Below are positions 9,280 through 17,426 of a stretch of 64,000 nucleotides of DNA, piece after piece. Position 1 is the stretch's first letter, and each line of letters begins with the position of its first letter. A model generated the notes under the pieces. The model was not told the DNA's origin. It made no database searches and saw nothing but the letters and a program-made list of their open reading frames with translations. The stretch is from Achromobacter aegrifaciens (lineage in GTDB: Bacteria; Pseudomonadota; Gammaproteobacteria; Burkholderiales; Burkholderiaceae_B): the NCBI RefSeq assembly GCF_902859735.1, contig NZ_CADIJY010000008.1:124001-188000 (forward strand), written 5' to 3'. A program made the position numbers and the translations under genes.

Positions 9280-10040
9280 ATACCCACATCGACCGCTACG
9301 ACCATCTGAACCGCGCCGTCGTCGCCATCGGCAACGACTATCCGCCTGGCCGGCTGCTGCCGGCCCACGCGCACCGCCGCGCGCAACTGCTGTATGGCGC
9401 CACCGGCGTCATGCACGTGGTCACGCGCGACGGCAACTGGGTGGTGCCGCCGCAGCGCGCGGTATGGATCCCGGCGGGCGTGACGCACCAGGTCCGCATG
9501 CTGGACGTCAGCACGCGCAGCGCCTACATCGAGCCGGGAGCGGCGCGCGCGGACCGCGAGGCCTGCGAAGTGATCGAGGTGTCGCCGCTGCTGCGGCAGC
9601 TGCTGCTGGACGCGGTCGACATGCCACCCGCCTACGATCTGGCGGGGCGTGACGGCGCGCTTGCAGCGCTGCTGCTGCACGAGGTCGAGCGCGCGCCGGT
9701 GCTGCCGCTGCATATCCCGCTGCCGCGCGACAGGCGCCTGGCGCCCTTGTGCAAGGCCTTCATCGCCGCGCCTGACGCGCGCGCGGCGCCGCAGGCCTGG
9801 GCCGAGCGCCTGCACATGAGTCCGCGCACCTTCAGCCGCCATTTCCGACAGCAGACGGGCATGGCGTTTTCGGAATGGCGGCAGCGCGCCTGCGTGGTGC
9901 TGGCCCTGGCCCGCCTGGCCTCGGGCGAGTCGGTGACCGCCATTGCGCTGGATTTCGGCTACCAGAGCCCGGCGTCGTTTTCGACGATGTTCCGGCGGGT
10001 GCTGGGCCGTCCGCCCACGGAGTATCTGCGCGAGGGCTGA
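9273..10040 (+). CDS. AraC-family transcriptional regulator with N-terminal cupin
   Basis: This regulator of about 255 residues has an N-terminal cupin ligand domain (GNDYPPGRLLPAHAHRRAQ) and a C-terminal double HTH, of which MSPRTFSRHFRQQTGMAFSE and VTAIALDFGYQSPASFSTMF are the two recognition parts. Family alignment suggests the ATG at 9273 (RNTHIDRYDH follows); in-frame ATG 9231 and GTG 9210 are alternatives that would add a repeat-encoded leader. It is divergent from the TSUP transporter gene and probably regulates it. Confidence 0.88.
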   Translation: MRNTHIDRYDHLNRAVVAIGNDYPPGRLLPAHAHRRAQLLYGATGVMHVVTRDGNWVVPPQRAVWIPAGVTHQVRMLDVSTRSAYIEPGAARADREACEVIEVSPLLRQLLLDAVDMPPAYDLAGRDGALAALLLHEVERAPVLPLHIPLPRDRRLAPLCKAFIAAPDARAAPQAWAERLHMSPRTFSRHFRQQTGMAFSEWRQRACVVLALARLASGESVTAIALDFGYQSPASFSTMFRRVLGRPPTEYLREG

Positions 10041-10103
10041 GGGCAGTTGGTACTATGCCGGCTCCCGTGGCGGCCCCTTCGGGCCGCCGGGCCACGCCAT
10101 TCC

Positions 10104-11291
10104 ATGACCATTACACATACGCCGCTATCCATCGGCATCGCCGGCGCGGGCAGCGCCGGACTGGCCGCCGCGCTGGCGCTGGCGCAAGCTGGCCATCAGG
10201 TGCGCGTCTTTGAAAAGCACCAGGGGTTCACCACCCTGGGCGCGGGGCTGCTGCTGCAGCCGCCCGGCGTGCGCGCGCTCAAATCGCTGGGCGTCGACGT
10301 CGCGGCGCTGAACGTAGGCGCGCCGATCGATCGCCTGCTGGGCCTGTCGCATCGCGGCTGGCGGGTCGTGGACATCGATTACGTGGGCGACGGCGCGCGG
10401 GCCGTGACGCGGGCGGCGCTGGGCGGGGTGCTGTTCGAGGCCGCGCGGCGCGCGGGCGCCGAGTTCTCGTTCGGCTGTCCGGTCGAGACGCTTGCGACCC
10501 GCGAGGGCAGGGCGCACGTGACGCATGGCGCGGGCGCAGCCCGGGCCGAGTCCAGTTTCGATGTGTTCGTAGTGGCCGACGGCGCCGCGTCCGCGCTGCG
10601 CGAGCAGGTCGGATTGGCGGCAAGTTCGCGCGCCTACGCCTGGGGCGCGTTGTGGGGCCAGTTCTGGACGCCCGGATGGAGCGGCGTGACGCAGTTGTTG
10701 CAGCGCTTTCGCGGCACCCGCGAAATGATGGGCTTGCTGCCCACCGAGATCGGCCCGCAGGGCGTGCGGCTGTCGCTGTTCTGGAGCATCCGGCACGACG
10801 CCTTGCCGGCCTGGCGCGCCGCGCCCATCGGCGCCTGGAAGGACCGCATGCTGTCCCTGTGGCCGGAGGCCGCGCCCGTGGTCGATCAGATTTCGCGGCA
10901 CGACGACCTGGCGGTGGCCACCTACCGGCACACCTGGCCGCGCGGATTGGCGGCGGGCCCGTATTGCGCCGTGGGCGATGCGGGCCACGCGATGAGTCCT
11001 CAGCTGGGATTGGGAACGACGCTGGCGGTGCTGGATGCGATGGCGCTGGCGCGGGCCCTGGGGCAGCATGGCGCCGCCGCGGGACCCGCGCGCTACGCCC
11101 GCAGCCGCTTATTGCCTTCGCGCCTGTACCAGAGCCTCAGCCGGGCGCTGACACCGTGCTTCCAGGCTTCAGGGCCGGGGTTGTGGCGCGACCTGCTGTT
11201 CGGCGGCGGGCTGCTCGTGCCGGGGATGAAGTCATTGATGAAGCGCGGCCTGCTCGCCATGCCGCAGCCGGGGGAATCGGGCCGCGGCTGA
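10104..11291 (+). CDS. FAD-dependent monooxygenase
   Basis: This 395-residue flavoprotein is of the aromatic hydroxylase type. The dinucleotide-binding motif GAGSAG is at residues 14-19, with an acidic FAD-ribose end at VRVFEK. The second FAD motif, GDAGHAMSPQLGLG, begins at residue 291, and the DVFVVADGA strand lies between. The chosen ATG places the Rossmann motif near the N-terminus as in the family. It follows the AraC regulator by 63 bp on the same strand. The substrate is unknown. Confidence 0.88.
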   Translation: MTITHTPLSIGIAGAGSAGLAAALALAQAGHQVRVFEKHQGFTTLGAGLLLQPPGVRALKSLGVDVAALNVGAPIDRLLGLSHRGWRVVDIDYVGDGARAVTRAALGGVLFEAARRAGAEFSFGCPVETLATREGRAHVTHGAGAARAESSFDVFVVADGAASALREQVGLAASSRAYAWGALWGQFWTPGWSGVTQLLQRFRGTREMMGLLPTEIGPQGVRLSLFWSIRHDALPAWRAAPIGAWKDRMLSLWPEAAPVVDQISRHDDLAVATYRHTWPRGLAAGPYCAVGDAGHAMSPQLGLGTTLAVLDAMALARALGQHGAAAGPARYARSRLLPSRLYQSLSRALTPCFQASGPGLWRDLLFGGGLLVPGMKSLMKRGLLAMPQPGESGRG

Positions 11292-11309
11292 GCGGCCGCG
11301 CGGCGGCCC

Positions 11310-11954
11310 TCAGGCCGCGTACCAGAGCACGGCGAAGAAGTGGCACACGGTGCCGGCGAGCACGAACAGATGCCAGATGAAATGGCTGTAGCGCCAACGG
11401 TTGTCGAGCACGAAGAAGGCCACGCCGCCGGTGTAGGCCAGTCCCCCCGCCACCAGCCACCACAGGCCGCCCGTGGGCACGCGCTCGATCAGCGGATTGA
11501 CTGCGATGATCACCAGCCAGCCCATCGCCAGATACAGGCCCGTGGAGATGGCCGGGCGGTTGAGCCGTTTGCTGGCTTTCAGCCCGACTCCCAGCAGGGC
11601 CATGCCCCAGACCAGGCCGAACAGGGTCCAGCCCCAGGGGCCGCGCAAAGCGCCCAGGGCGAAGGGCGTGTAGGTGCCCGCGATCAGCAGATAGATGGCG
11701 GAATGGTCCAGCACGTTGAAAAGCTGCTTGGCGCGGCTTCTGGGCAGCGCGTGATAGATGGTGGACGCCAGGTACAGCAGGCACATCGTCGCGGCGAAGA
11801 CCGCGGCGCCCGCGATGAAGGCGGCATCGCCCTGGCGCACGGCGGCCAGGATCAGGATGGGGGCAGAGGCCACGGCGCCGGCGGCGCCGACGCCGTGGCT
11901 GATGGCGTTGGCGATTTCCTCGCCCAGGGTCTGGGGTCTGTCGTTGGGAAACAT
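11310..11954 (-). CDS. trhA: Hemolysin III / PAQR-family membrane protein (TrhA-like)
   Basis: This 214-residue protein has seven membrane helices. The family N-terminus LGEEIANAISHGVGA is followed by TIYHALP and LDHSAIYLLIAGTYTPF, which carry the conserved His and Asp of the PAQR/Hly-III zinc site, and by the C-terminal HFIWHLFVLAGTVCHFFAVL with two more His. E. coli TrhA affects membrane energetics and fluidity; hemolysis is not the normal role. It converges with the FAD monooxygenase gene. Confidence 0.93.
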   Translation of the reverse strand: MFPNDRPQTLGEEIANAISHGVGAAGAVASAPILILAAVRQGDAAFIAGAAVFAATMCLLYLASTIYHALPRSRAKQLFNVLDHSAIYLLIAGTYTPFALGALRGPWGWTLFGLVWGMALLGVGLKASKRLNRPAISTGLYLAMGWLVIIAVNPLIERVPTGGLWWLVAGGLAYTGGVAFFVLDNRWRYSHFIWHLFVLAGTVCHFFAVLWYAA

Positions 11955-12163
11955 GAATGCGTCTAGGTTGGTTTAGCCTACACCTTAGGCGCTTTGGGGC
12001 GGTGGCTCAAGGCGGCGTGCCGGTTGGTCGCGGTCGAGGCGGTATCCGTTTGATCTACTGCAAATCGACCTGCGCGTCGGCGTCCCGAAAGCGCTGCCTG
12101 GAAGTTACTCTGTGATACATTCAGCGCGCAAGCAAACGCAGGTTTACTGGCCGAGGCCCAGCA

Positions 12164-13246
12164 ATGGCGCGCAGTTTCACCAACTTGTTTTTCAAGGCCG
12201 CGAAGAAAATCGGCAAGCTGCAGCGCGCCGCCATGCGCATGGCCACGCCCAAGGCCGCCAAGAAGCGCAGCGCGCCCAAGCGCCGGGCCGCCAAGCCCGC
12301 TGCGGCCTCCGCTTCCCGCAGCGCCGCCGCGCCTTCGCTGGGGACGGGCCGCTGGGAAGCCTCCCGGCAATTCTCCGACGCCCAGGGCCGCCGTCTCACC
12401 TTTGCGCGCTACACGCCCGCCGCGGCGCCGCGCGCCGGCATGCCGCTGGTGGTGATGCTGCACGGCTGCAGGCAGACGGCGCTGTCGTTCGCCCGCGGTT
12501 CGCGCATGAATCAATGGGCCGACGCGGGCGGCTTCATGGTGCTGTATCCGCAGCAATCCATGACCCGTCAGGTGCAGCGTTGCTGGCGCTGGTTCCAGCC
12601 CGACGACGCGCACGGCGGGGCGGAAGCCGACCTGATTGCCGCCCTGATCCGCGCGGAGTGCGCCAGGCATGCGCTGGACCCCGAACGCGTCTACATCGCG
12701 GGGCTTTCGGCCGGGGCCGGCATGGCCGCGCTGGTGGCATTGCGGCATCCGCGCCTGATTGCCGCCGTGGCCATGCATTCCGGGCCGGTCGCGGGGGACG
12801 CCCACAGCGCCACCGGGGGCATAGGCACCATGCGGCGCGGCGCGCTCAAGCCGTTATTGCCCTTGCTGGAAAAGGTCGCGGACCCGGCGGTGTTCCGCCT
12901 GGGCATGCCCGCCATGATTCTGCAGGGGCAGCTGGATCCTACGGTGGCGCCGCGCAACGCGCGGCAGTTGTTCGAACAGTTTCGCGCCGTGAACGATCTG
13001 CCGCCCGAAAGCGTACCGGTCGAGCGCGTGCTGGGGTTGGGCACGGATAAGTCCTACCGCCGCGTCGACATGCTGCGCGGCAGCCGCACGCTGCTGCGGC
13101 TATGCGAAATCACGCTCGTGGAGCACGCCTGGAGCGGCGGCGACGCCTCGGTGCGCTATCACGCGCGCAGCGGGCCGGATGCCTCGGCGCTGATCTGGCG
13201 CTTCTTCCAGACGCACCGTCGCGTGGCGCGCGGGCAGGCGGAATAG
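12164..13246 (+). CDS. PHB-depolymerase-like alpha/beta esterase
   Basis: This 360-residue protein has a basic Lys/Ala/Arg-rich N-terminal tail of about 60 residues followed by an alpha/beta hydrolase domain of the short-chain PHA depolymerase/esterase group. The oxyanion strand is VVMLHGCRQTALSF, the nucleophile Ser182 lies in GLSAGAG, an Asp lies near LQGQLDPTV, and a late His in VEHAWSGGD completes a triad. The tail (KKRSAPKRRAAK) is not a typical signal peptide, so location is uncertain. An intracellular PHB depolymerase or a polyester or feruloyl-type esterase are alternatives. Confidence 0.87.
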   Translation: MARSFTNLFFKAAKKIGKLQRAAMRMATPKAAKKRSAPKRRAAKPAAASASRSAAAPSLGTGRWEASRQFSDAQGRRLTFARYTPAAAPRAGMPLVVMLHGCRQTALSFARGSRMNQWADAGGFMVLYPQQSMTRQVQRCWRWFQPDDAHGGAEADLIAALIRAECARHALDPERVYIAGLSAGAGMAALVALRHPRLIAAVAMHSGPVAGDAHSATGGIGTMRRGALKPLLPLLEKVADPAVFRLGMPAMILQGQLDPTVAPRNARQLFEQFRAVNDLPPESVPVERVLGLGTDKSYRRVDMLRGSRTLLRLCEITLVEHAWSGGDASVRYHARSGPDASALIWRFFQTHRRVARGQAE

Positions 13247-13271
13247 GCCTGGGGCAGCCCGCGCAGCGGGT

Positions 13272-13289
13272 GGCGGTTCCGTAACCGCC
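13272..13289. repeat. Hairpin downstream of the esterase gene
   Basis: GGCGGTT (13272-13278) pairs with AACCGCC (13283-13289) around a 4-nt CCGT loop, 25 bp after the esterase stop. No T tract follows, so termination is possible but not shown. Confidence 0.45.
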
Positions 13290-13359
13290 TCGGCAGTAAG
13301 ATCAGCGTGTTCCCGGCGTATTCCGCGCCAACCGCCTCGTCCCTGTAGGGAGCTCCGAC

Positions 13360-13881
13360 ATGTCACTATCCATGTATCAGGCCAGCGTGCCTGCCTTCGT
13401 CCGCGGCCTGAAGGTGCTGGCCGCGCTACTGCAAAAGGCCGCCGACCACGCGGCCGCCGCCGGCATGGATCCGGCCGAACTGATCAATGCCCGGCTGGCG
13501 CCGGACATGTATCCGTTGAGCGGCCAGATCCAGCGCGCCAGCGACGCGTCCAAGTTCGCGGTGCAGCGCCTGTCGCGGGTGGAAGCGCCCAAGTTTCCGG
13601 ATGAGGAAACCACGTTCGAGCAATTGCAGCAGCGCATCGCCGCCACGCTCGCGTATCTGCAGGACGTGCCGGCGGACCGGCTGGATGGCGCCGAAGGCCG
13701 CAAGGTTTCGCTGGCGTTCGGCGACGTCAAGCAGGAATTCCGCGGCGACGACTACCTGCTGACGTTCGCGCTGCCGAACTTCTACTTCCATGTCACGACG
13801 GCCTACGCCATCCTGCGCCACGCGGGCGTGAAGATCGGCAAGCTGGATTTCCTGGGGCCGTATCCGCAGCCGGCCGCCTAA
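13360..13881 (+). CDS. DUF1993 family protein
   Basis: This 173-residue soluble protein matches the DUF1993 family: the helical start SMYQASVPAFVRGLKVL, the central DMYPLSGQIQRASD, and the C-terminal LPNFYFHVTTAYAILRHAGV resemble the DinB-like four-helix fold with a conserved His. Function is unknown. AGGGAG precedes the ATG. Its TAA overlaps the stop of the converging VOC gene by three bases. Confidence 0.88.
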   Translation: MSLSMYQASVPAFVRGLKVLAALLQKAADHAAAAGMDPAELINARLAPDMYPLSGQIQRASDASKFAVQRLSRVEAPKFPDEETTFEQLQQRIAATLAYLQDVPADRLDGAEGRKVSLAFGDVKQEFRGDDYLLTFALPNFYFHVTTAYAILRHAGVKIGKLDFLGPYPQPAA

Positions 13882-14381
13882 CTCTGTTTCTTGGACGCGT
13901 CGCCGCAGCCTTCCATCGGCCCCATCTTCGCCATGTTCTCCTGGACTTCTTGCGGCGTCAGGTCGAACTTGTGCGTGGCGATGGACCAGCGGTGTCCGCA
14001 AGGGTCCACCACCTGGCCGTAGCGGTCGCCCCAGAACATGTCCGCCACGGGCATGGTCACCTGGGCGCCGGCCGCCACCGCCTGTTTCATCGCCGCGTCC
14101 ACGTCGGCCACGTACAGGTGCAGGGTGACGGGCGTGCCTTTAAGCGCCTTCGGGCCCAGGCTGCCCCATTCGGGGAAGTCGTCCATCAGCATCATGACGG
14201 AATCGCCGATGCGTATGGCGGCATGCATGATCTTGCCGTTGGGGCCGGGCAGCCGGGCCAGCTCCTCGGCGTTGAAGGCTTTCTTGTAGAAGTCGATGGC
14301 CTGCGCCGCGCCTTCGCACACGATGTGCGGGGTGAGCGTATGCATGCCTTCGGGTATGGGTTTGCTTGCAGGGTTAGCCAT
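13878..14381 (-). CDS. VOC-family protein, PhnB-like
   Basis: This 167-residue protein has the paired beta-alpha-beta-beta-beta units of the vicinal oxygen chelate fold: TPHIVCEGAAQAIDFYKKAF, then HLYVADVDAAMKQAVAAGA and a terminal WGDRYGQVVDPCGHRW. It is closest to the PhnB/YdhR-type subgroup, whose activity is mostly unknown; bleomycin-resistance-like binding and glyoxalase-type activity are alternatives. GGAG precedes the ATG. It lies 51 bp downstream of the DUF1428 gene, with which it is probably co-transcribed. Confidence 0.88.
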   Translation of the reverse strand: MANPASKPIPEGMHTLTPHIVCEGAAQAIDFYKKAFNAEELARLPGPNGKIMHAAIRIGDSVMMLMDDFPEWGSLGPKALKGTPVTLHLYVADVDAAMKQAVAAGAQVTMPVADMFWGDRYGQVVDPCGHRWSIATHKFDLTPQEVQENMAKMGPMEGCGDASKKQS

Positions 14382-14432
14382 GAGGTATCTCCAGATTGTT
14401 GCGTTTGAACGGGCGGGAAAGATCCTGCCGCC

Positions 14433-14789
14433 TCAGTTGCCTACCAGTGTGGCGAAGCCGCCCCAGCACATGCGCTTGAAATCGAACACGCCTTCGCAGC
14501 AGTTCTCGGCCAGGCGCGGGTCCGACATGACCTTGGCGTTGATCCGGTCGCGCTCCGCCTTGTTGGCGTAGGTGATCCAGGCGAACACTACCGTCTCGTC
14601 CTCGCGCGCGCCGGCAGCGGCGCTGAATGCGGCGAAACCTTCCTTGTCGATCTCTTCGGCCACGCATTCCCGGTAGTCGAGGGCGCCGTGCTCCAGCCAC
14701 ACTGTCTGCGCCTGCTGCGCCATCTTCCGGTAGGTTTCGAGGTTGGCCTTGGGCACGGGCAGCAGGAAGCCGTCTACATACTTTTCCAT
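14433..14789 (-). CDS. DUF1428 family protein
   Basis: This 118-residue cytoplasmic protein matches DUF1428: MEKYVDGFLLPVPKANLE at the start, DYRECVAEEI in the middle and the end block FDFKRMCWGGFATLV. The fold is a dimeric alpha/beta barrel (ferredoxin-like). The ATG at 14789 has AAGGAG upstream and matches family starts, so a longer frame is not needed. It is first in a short operon with the VOC gene and divergent from the GlxA-type regulator. Confidence 0.88.
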   Translation of the reverse strand: MEKYVDGFLLPVPKANLETYRKMAQQAQTVWLEHGALDYRECVAEEIDKEGFAAFSAAAGAREDETVVFAWITYANKAERDRINAKVMSDPRLAENCCEGVFDFKRMCWGGFATLVGN

Positions 14790-14915
14790 CAGTAACTCCT
14801 TGATCCACGTTGTTCTGTTCCGCGCCAGGACGCCCCGCAAGCCGCCCCTGGCGCTGCCCGGATCTCATTCCGGTAAGTGTCACTGTATCGGGATCGGCGG
14901 CGATCTCAGATAGGC

Positions 14916-14947
14916 GATTGCGACAATCTTGAGGGTGGATTGCGACA
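14916..14947. promoter_or_regulatory. Direct-repeat operator GATTGCGACA upstream of the GlxA-type regulator
   Basis: Two identical 10-bp copies of GATTGCGACA lie at 14916-14925 and 14938-14947, 22 bp apart, about two helical turns. Tandem repeats on one DNA face are the usual layout of AraC-family operators. The first copy also forms a small dyad, GATTG-CGA-CAATC. The element sits 25 bp before the regulator start, so autoregulation is likely. Confidence 0.6.
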
Positions 14948-14971
14948 GCTGGCAGGCGTATGCTTTGCAGG

Positions 14972-15940
14972 ATGAAAAACGTCGCCTTCCTACTGCCCCT
15001 GGGGGCGAACATCGCCTCGCTGGAAACCGCCAGGCATGGCTTCCTGGTCGCCAACGAATACCTGGCTGCGCACGGGCGCGAACCCCGGTTCACGGTGCGC
15101 ACCCTGGCCGTGAACCGCGAAGTCCGCCTGGACCAAGGCCGCATCACGGTGCAGGCCGACATGGTCCTGGCCGATGCCCACGACATCGACATCTGCATCG
15201 CGCCGCCGCTGCTGGGCTCGGTGTCCGACGCGGTGTTGTCCAACCGCGAACTGATCGAATGGCTGTCACGCCATCACCGCGATGGCGGCGAAGTCGCCAG
15301 CCTGTGCATGGGCGCCGCGTTGCTGGCGGCGGGCGGCGTCCTGGACGGCCAGCAGGCGGTGGTCCACTGGGTGGCGCAGAACCTCTACGCCAGCCTGTTT
15401 CCCAACGTGCAATGGGTCAGCGACCGCGTCGTCATGGCGGACAACGGTATCTACACCAGCGGCGGCGCGTTCTCAGCCGCGCACCTGGTGCTGCATCTGA
15501 TCGAAAAGTACACCGACCGCGACACCGCCATCTGGTGCGCCAAGTACTTCCAGCTGGACTGGAGCCGCCAGAGCCAGTTGCCATTCGCGGTGTTCGTGGG
15601 GCAGAAGGCCCACGCAGACGAGGTCGTGCGCGCGGTGCAGGATTACATCGAAGGCCGCTACACGGAAAAAATCACCGTCGAGGAACTGGCGGACCGCCAC
15701 GCCATGGGACGCCGCACGCTGGAGCGCCGCTTTCGCCAGGCAACCGGCAACAGCATCGTCGAGTACGTGCAGCGGGTGCGCGTGGAAGCGGCCAAGAAGC
15801 GCCTGGAGACCTCGCGCAAGAGCGTGGCCGAAGTCATGTACGAAGTCGGCTACAACGACACCAAGGCCTTCCGGGATATTTTCAACAAGTACTGCGGCAT
15901 GTCGCCGGTGGGCTATCGCGAGCGCTACCACTTCCAGTAG
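14972..15940 (+). CDS. GlxA-family AraC-type transcriptional regulator
   Basis: This 322-residue regulator combines an N-terminal DJ-1/PfpI amidase-like domain (residues 1 to about 175, with VASLCMGAALLAAGGVLDG forming the nucleophile elbow) and a C-terminal AraC double HTH (MGRRTLERRFRQATGNSIVE and VAEVMYEVGYNDTKAFRDIF). Regulators of this type control catabolism of amino acids or quaternary amines, but the ligand here is unknown. ATG 14972 fits the first strand (KNVAFLLPLGANI); an in-frame ATG at 14960 is less likely. It is divergent from the DUF1428-VOC operon. Confidence 0.9.
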   Translation: MKNVAFLLPLGANIASLETARHGFLVANEYLAAHGREPRFTVRTLAVNREVRLDQGRITVQADMVLADAHDIDICIAPPLLGSVSDAVLSNRELIEWLSRHHRDGGEVASLCMGAALLAAGGVLDGQQAVVHWVAQNLYASLFPNVQWVSDRVVMADNGIYTSGGAFSAAHLVLHLIEKYTDRDTAIWCAKYFQLDWSRQSQLPFAVFVGQKAHADEVVRAVQDYIEGRYTEKITVEELADRHAMGRRTLERRFRQATGNSIVEYVQRVRVEAAKKRLETSRKSVAEVMYEVGYNDTKAFRDIFNKYCGMSPVGYRERYHFQ

Positions 15941-16004
15941 CGGCTTTAGCGCAATGCGGTGCGACCGGGTATCGCGCGCCGCGACATCTGCGGGTTCGGG
16001 CGCG

Positions 16005-16559
16005 CTACCTTAGCGTGGTCGCCGACACCCTGTCCGGATACCAAGCGGTGAATTTCATTGCGCCGGCCAGCGCCGCCACCGTCACTGCGATGGCGACCGC
16101 CTGCGGCAATTGGGGCTTGTACAGCAGCAGCGCGTCGGCCGCCACCATGCTCGCAAACGCCAGCGCCCAGGCCGTGGCCACGGCATAGTTCATGCGGGCA
16201 TAGCGGCGGTTCTTCCAGACGTATTCCGGCTCTTTTTCCCGCGCATATTCCAGTGTGAACGGCCGGCGCAGCGCCAGGGTCAGCAACACCAGGACCAGTA
16301 TTCCGGCGTCGACCCGCAGGCGCGCCTGGGCGATCGTCCAGGAATCCCCGTCCGCCATCGGGGCATACAGGGTCAGTCCTGTGAACAGCAGCAGCGTGCC
16401 GGTTTCCAGGATCTTGATGCGCCGTTCGGGGCTGAGCCAGTCGCGAAGCACCAGCCCGGCGGATACGAAGGTGCCGGCAGCAAGCCCTTCCAGCACACCG
16501 ACGGTTCTTTCAATGATGACAAACACGATGAACGGCGCGAACGCCAACAGGATATTCAT
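16005..16559 (-). CDS. Conserved hypothetical membrane protein
   Basis: This 184-residue protein has about five or six membrane segments, beginning with MNILLAFAPFIVFVIIERTV and including ILETGTLLLFTGLTLYA and two C-terminal helices (YAVATAWALAFASMVAADAL and AVAIAVTVAALAGAM). A charged loop (REKEPEYVWKNRRYAR) separates the halves. I do not recognise a named family; the arrangement recalls intracellular septation-type proteins. It converges with the GlxA-type regulator gene. Confidence 0.7.
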   Translation of the reverse strand: MNILLAFAPFIVFVIIERTVGVLEGLAAGTFVSAGLVLRDWLSPERRIKILETGTLLLFTGLTLYAPMADGDSWTIAQARLRVDAGILVLVLLTLALRRPFTLEYAREKEPEYVWKNRRYARMNYAVATAWALAFASMVAADALLLYKPQLPQAVAIAVTVAALAGAMKFTAWYPDRVSATTLR

Positions 16560-16919
16560 CTTGGTTCCCCGACCTCGAGCGCGCGCCCCCGCGCGTTGTC
16601 AGCGTCGCCTTGAGAATCAAGACGCGAACTTGTCTATTTACGCCTGTCCGCCAGGGTGCGGGATATGACGCCGTTCGCCTATCGGCAAGGTGACCGTGCA
16701 CGTATGGACTATTGTTCCGGCGGCGCAGCGATGCATCGGCCGTCTGGCCGGCGCCGGCTGGCGCAAAGAAGTAGTTCGATGGGCGATGGCCGGCTGGCGC
16801 GCGGCGCACAGGACGGACCACCTTCGGCGGACCTTCCGCCGCGACGACGCAGACGTTGATCCGCCAGCGGACGTCGGCTAAGGTCATGGGCTGATTACAA
16901 CCCCGCCGCCGAGGAAACC
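16560..16919. other. 360-bp intergenic region with no supported gene
   Basis: This gap separates a divergent membrane-protein gene and the thioesterase gene. Short open frames exist but have no recognisable motifs or ribosome sites. A 12-bp direct repeat, GCCGGCTGGCGC, occurs at 16753-16764 and 16789-16800, and a GC dyad lies near 16580. It presumably holds the two divergent promoters, neither of which I can place securely. Confidence 0.5.
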
Positions 16920-17399
16920 ATGACATCAGCCCTTCCGTCCACGACCCTGAGCGTGGATCCCGCCTGGATCGACGAGTACGGCCACATGAATGCCGCCCAT
17001 TACGTGGGCATCTTCGACCGCGTCGGCTTCCAGTTGCTGCGCGAGGTCGGGGTGGGGCTGGACTACACCGAGGCCACGCGCTGCGGCATCTACACGATGA
17101 ACGTGCACGTGGCTTATCTGCGTGAAGTGCTGGCGGGCGATCCGCTCGCGTTGCGCATCCGGCTGCTGGAAGCGGACGACAAGCGCCTGCTGTGTCTGAT
17201 GGAGCTGATGCAGACCCGCGACGGTTACGTCGCGGCCACCATGGAGCAGCTGTCGCTGCATGTGGATCTGGAAACGCGGCGCGCCAAGCCGTTTCCGCCG
17301 GAGTTGGCGCAGCGGCTGGCGCGCACCGTCACGGAGCACGCCGCACAGCCGCTGCCGGCGGGCTACCGGCGGCTCTTGCCGCTGAAGCCGCCGCGTTGA
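16920..17399 (+). CDS. Hotdog-fold acyl-CoA thioesterase
   Basis: This 159-residue protein has the 4HBT-type hotdog signature VDPAWIDEYGHMNAAHYVGIF near the N-terminus, where the acidic residue and the HMN core mark the active-site helix. The central strand (NVHVAYLREVLAGDPLALRI) is typical of the family. It resembles thioesterases of carnitine- and betaine-type catabolic loci, but none of those partners is adjacent. It probably hydrolyses a short or hydroxylated acyl-CoA. It converges with the TauD-type gene. Confidence 0.87.
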   Translation: MTSALPSTTLSVDPAWIDEYGHMNAAHYVGIFDRVGFQLLREVGVGLDYTEATRCGIYTMNVHVAYLREVLAGDPLALRIRLLEADDKRLLCLMELMQTRDGYVAATMEQLSLHVDLETRRAKPFPPELAQRLARTVTEHAAQPLPAGYRRLLPLKPPR

Positions 17400-17426
17400 G
17401 TCATCCCGCCTGACCGGCCCGACCGT

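Noticed and set aside
12050-12066. A possible FNR-like site TTGAT-CTAC-TGCAA before the esterase gene
   Set aside because: The right arm differs from the consensus at two of five positions, too weak to support.
16656-16881. Short open frames in the 360-bp gap
   Set aside because: Two overlapping small frames have no ribosome site, no motifs and an Arg-rich composition typical of random GC-rich reading.
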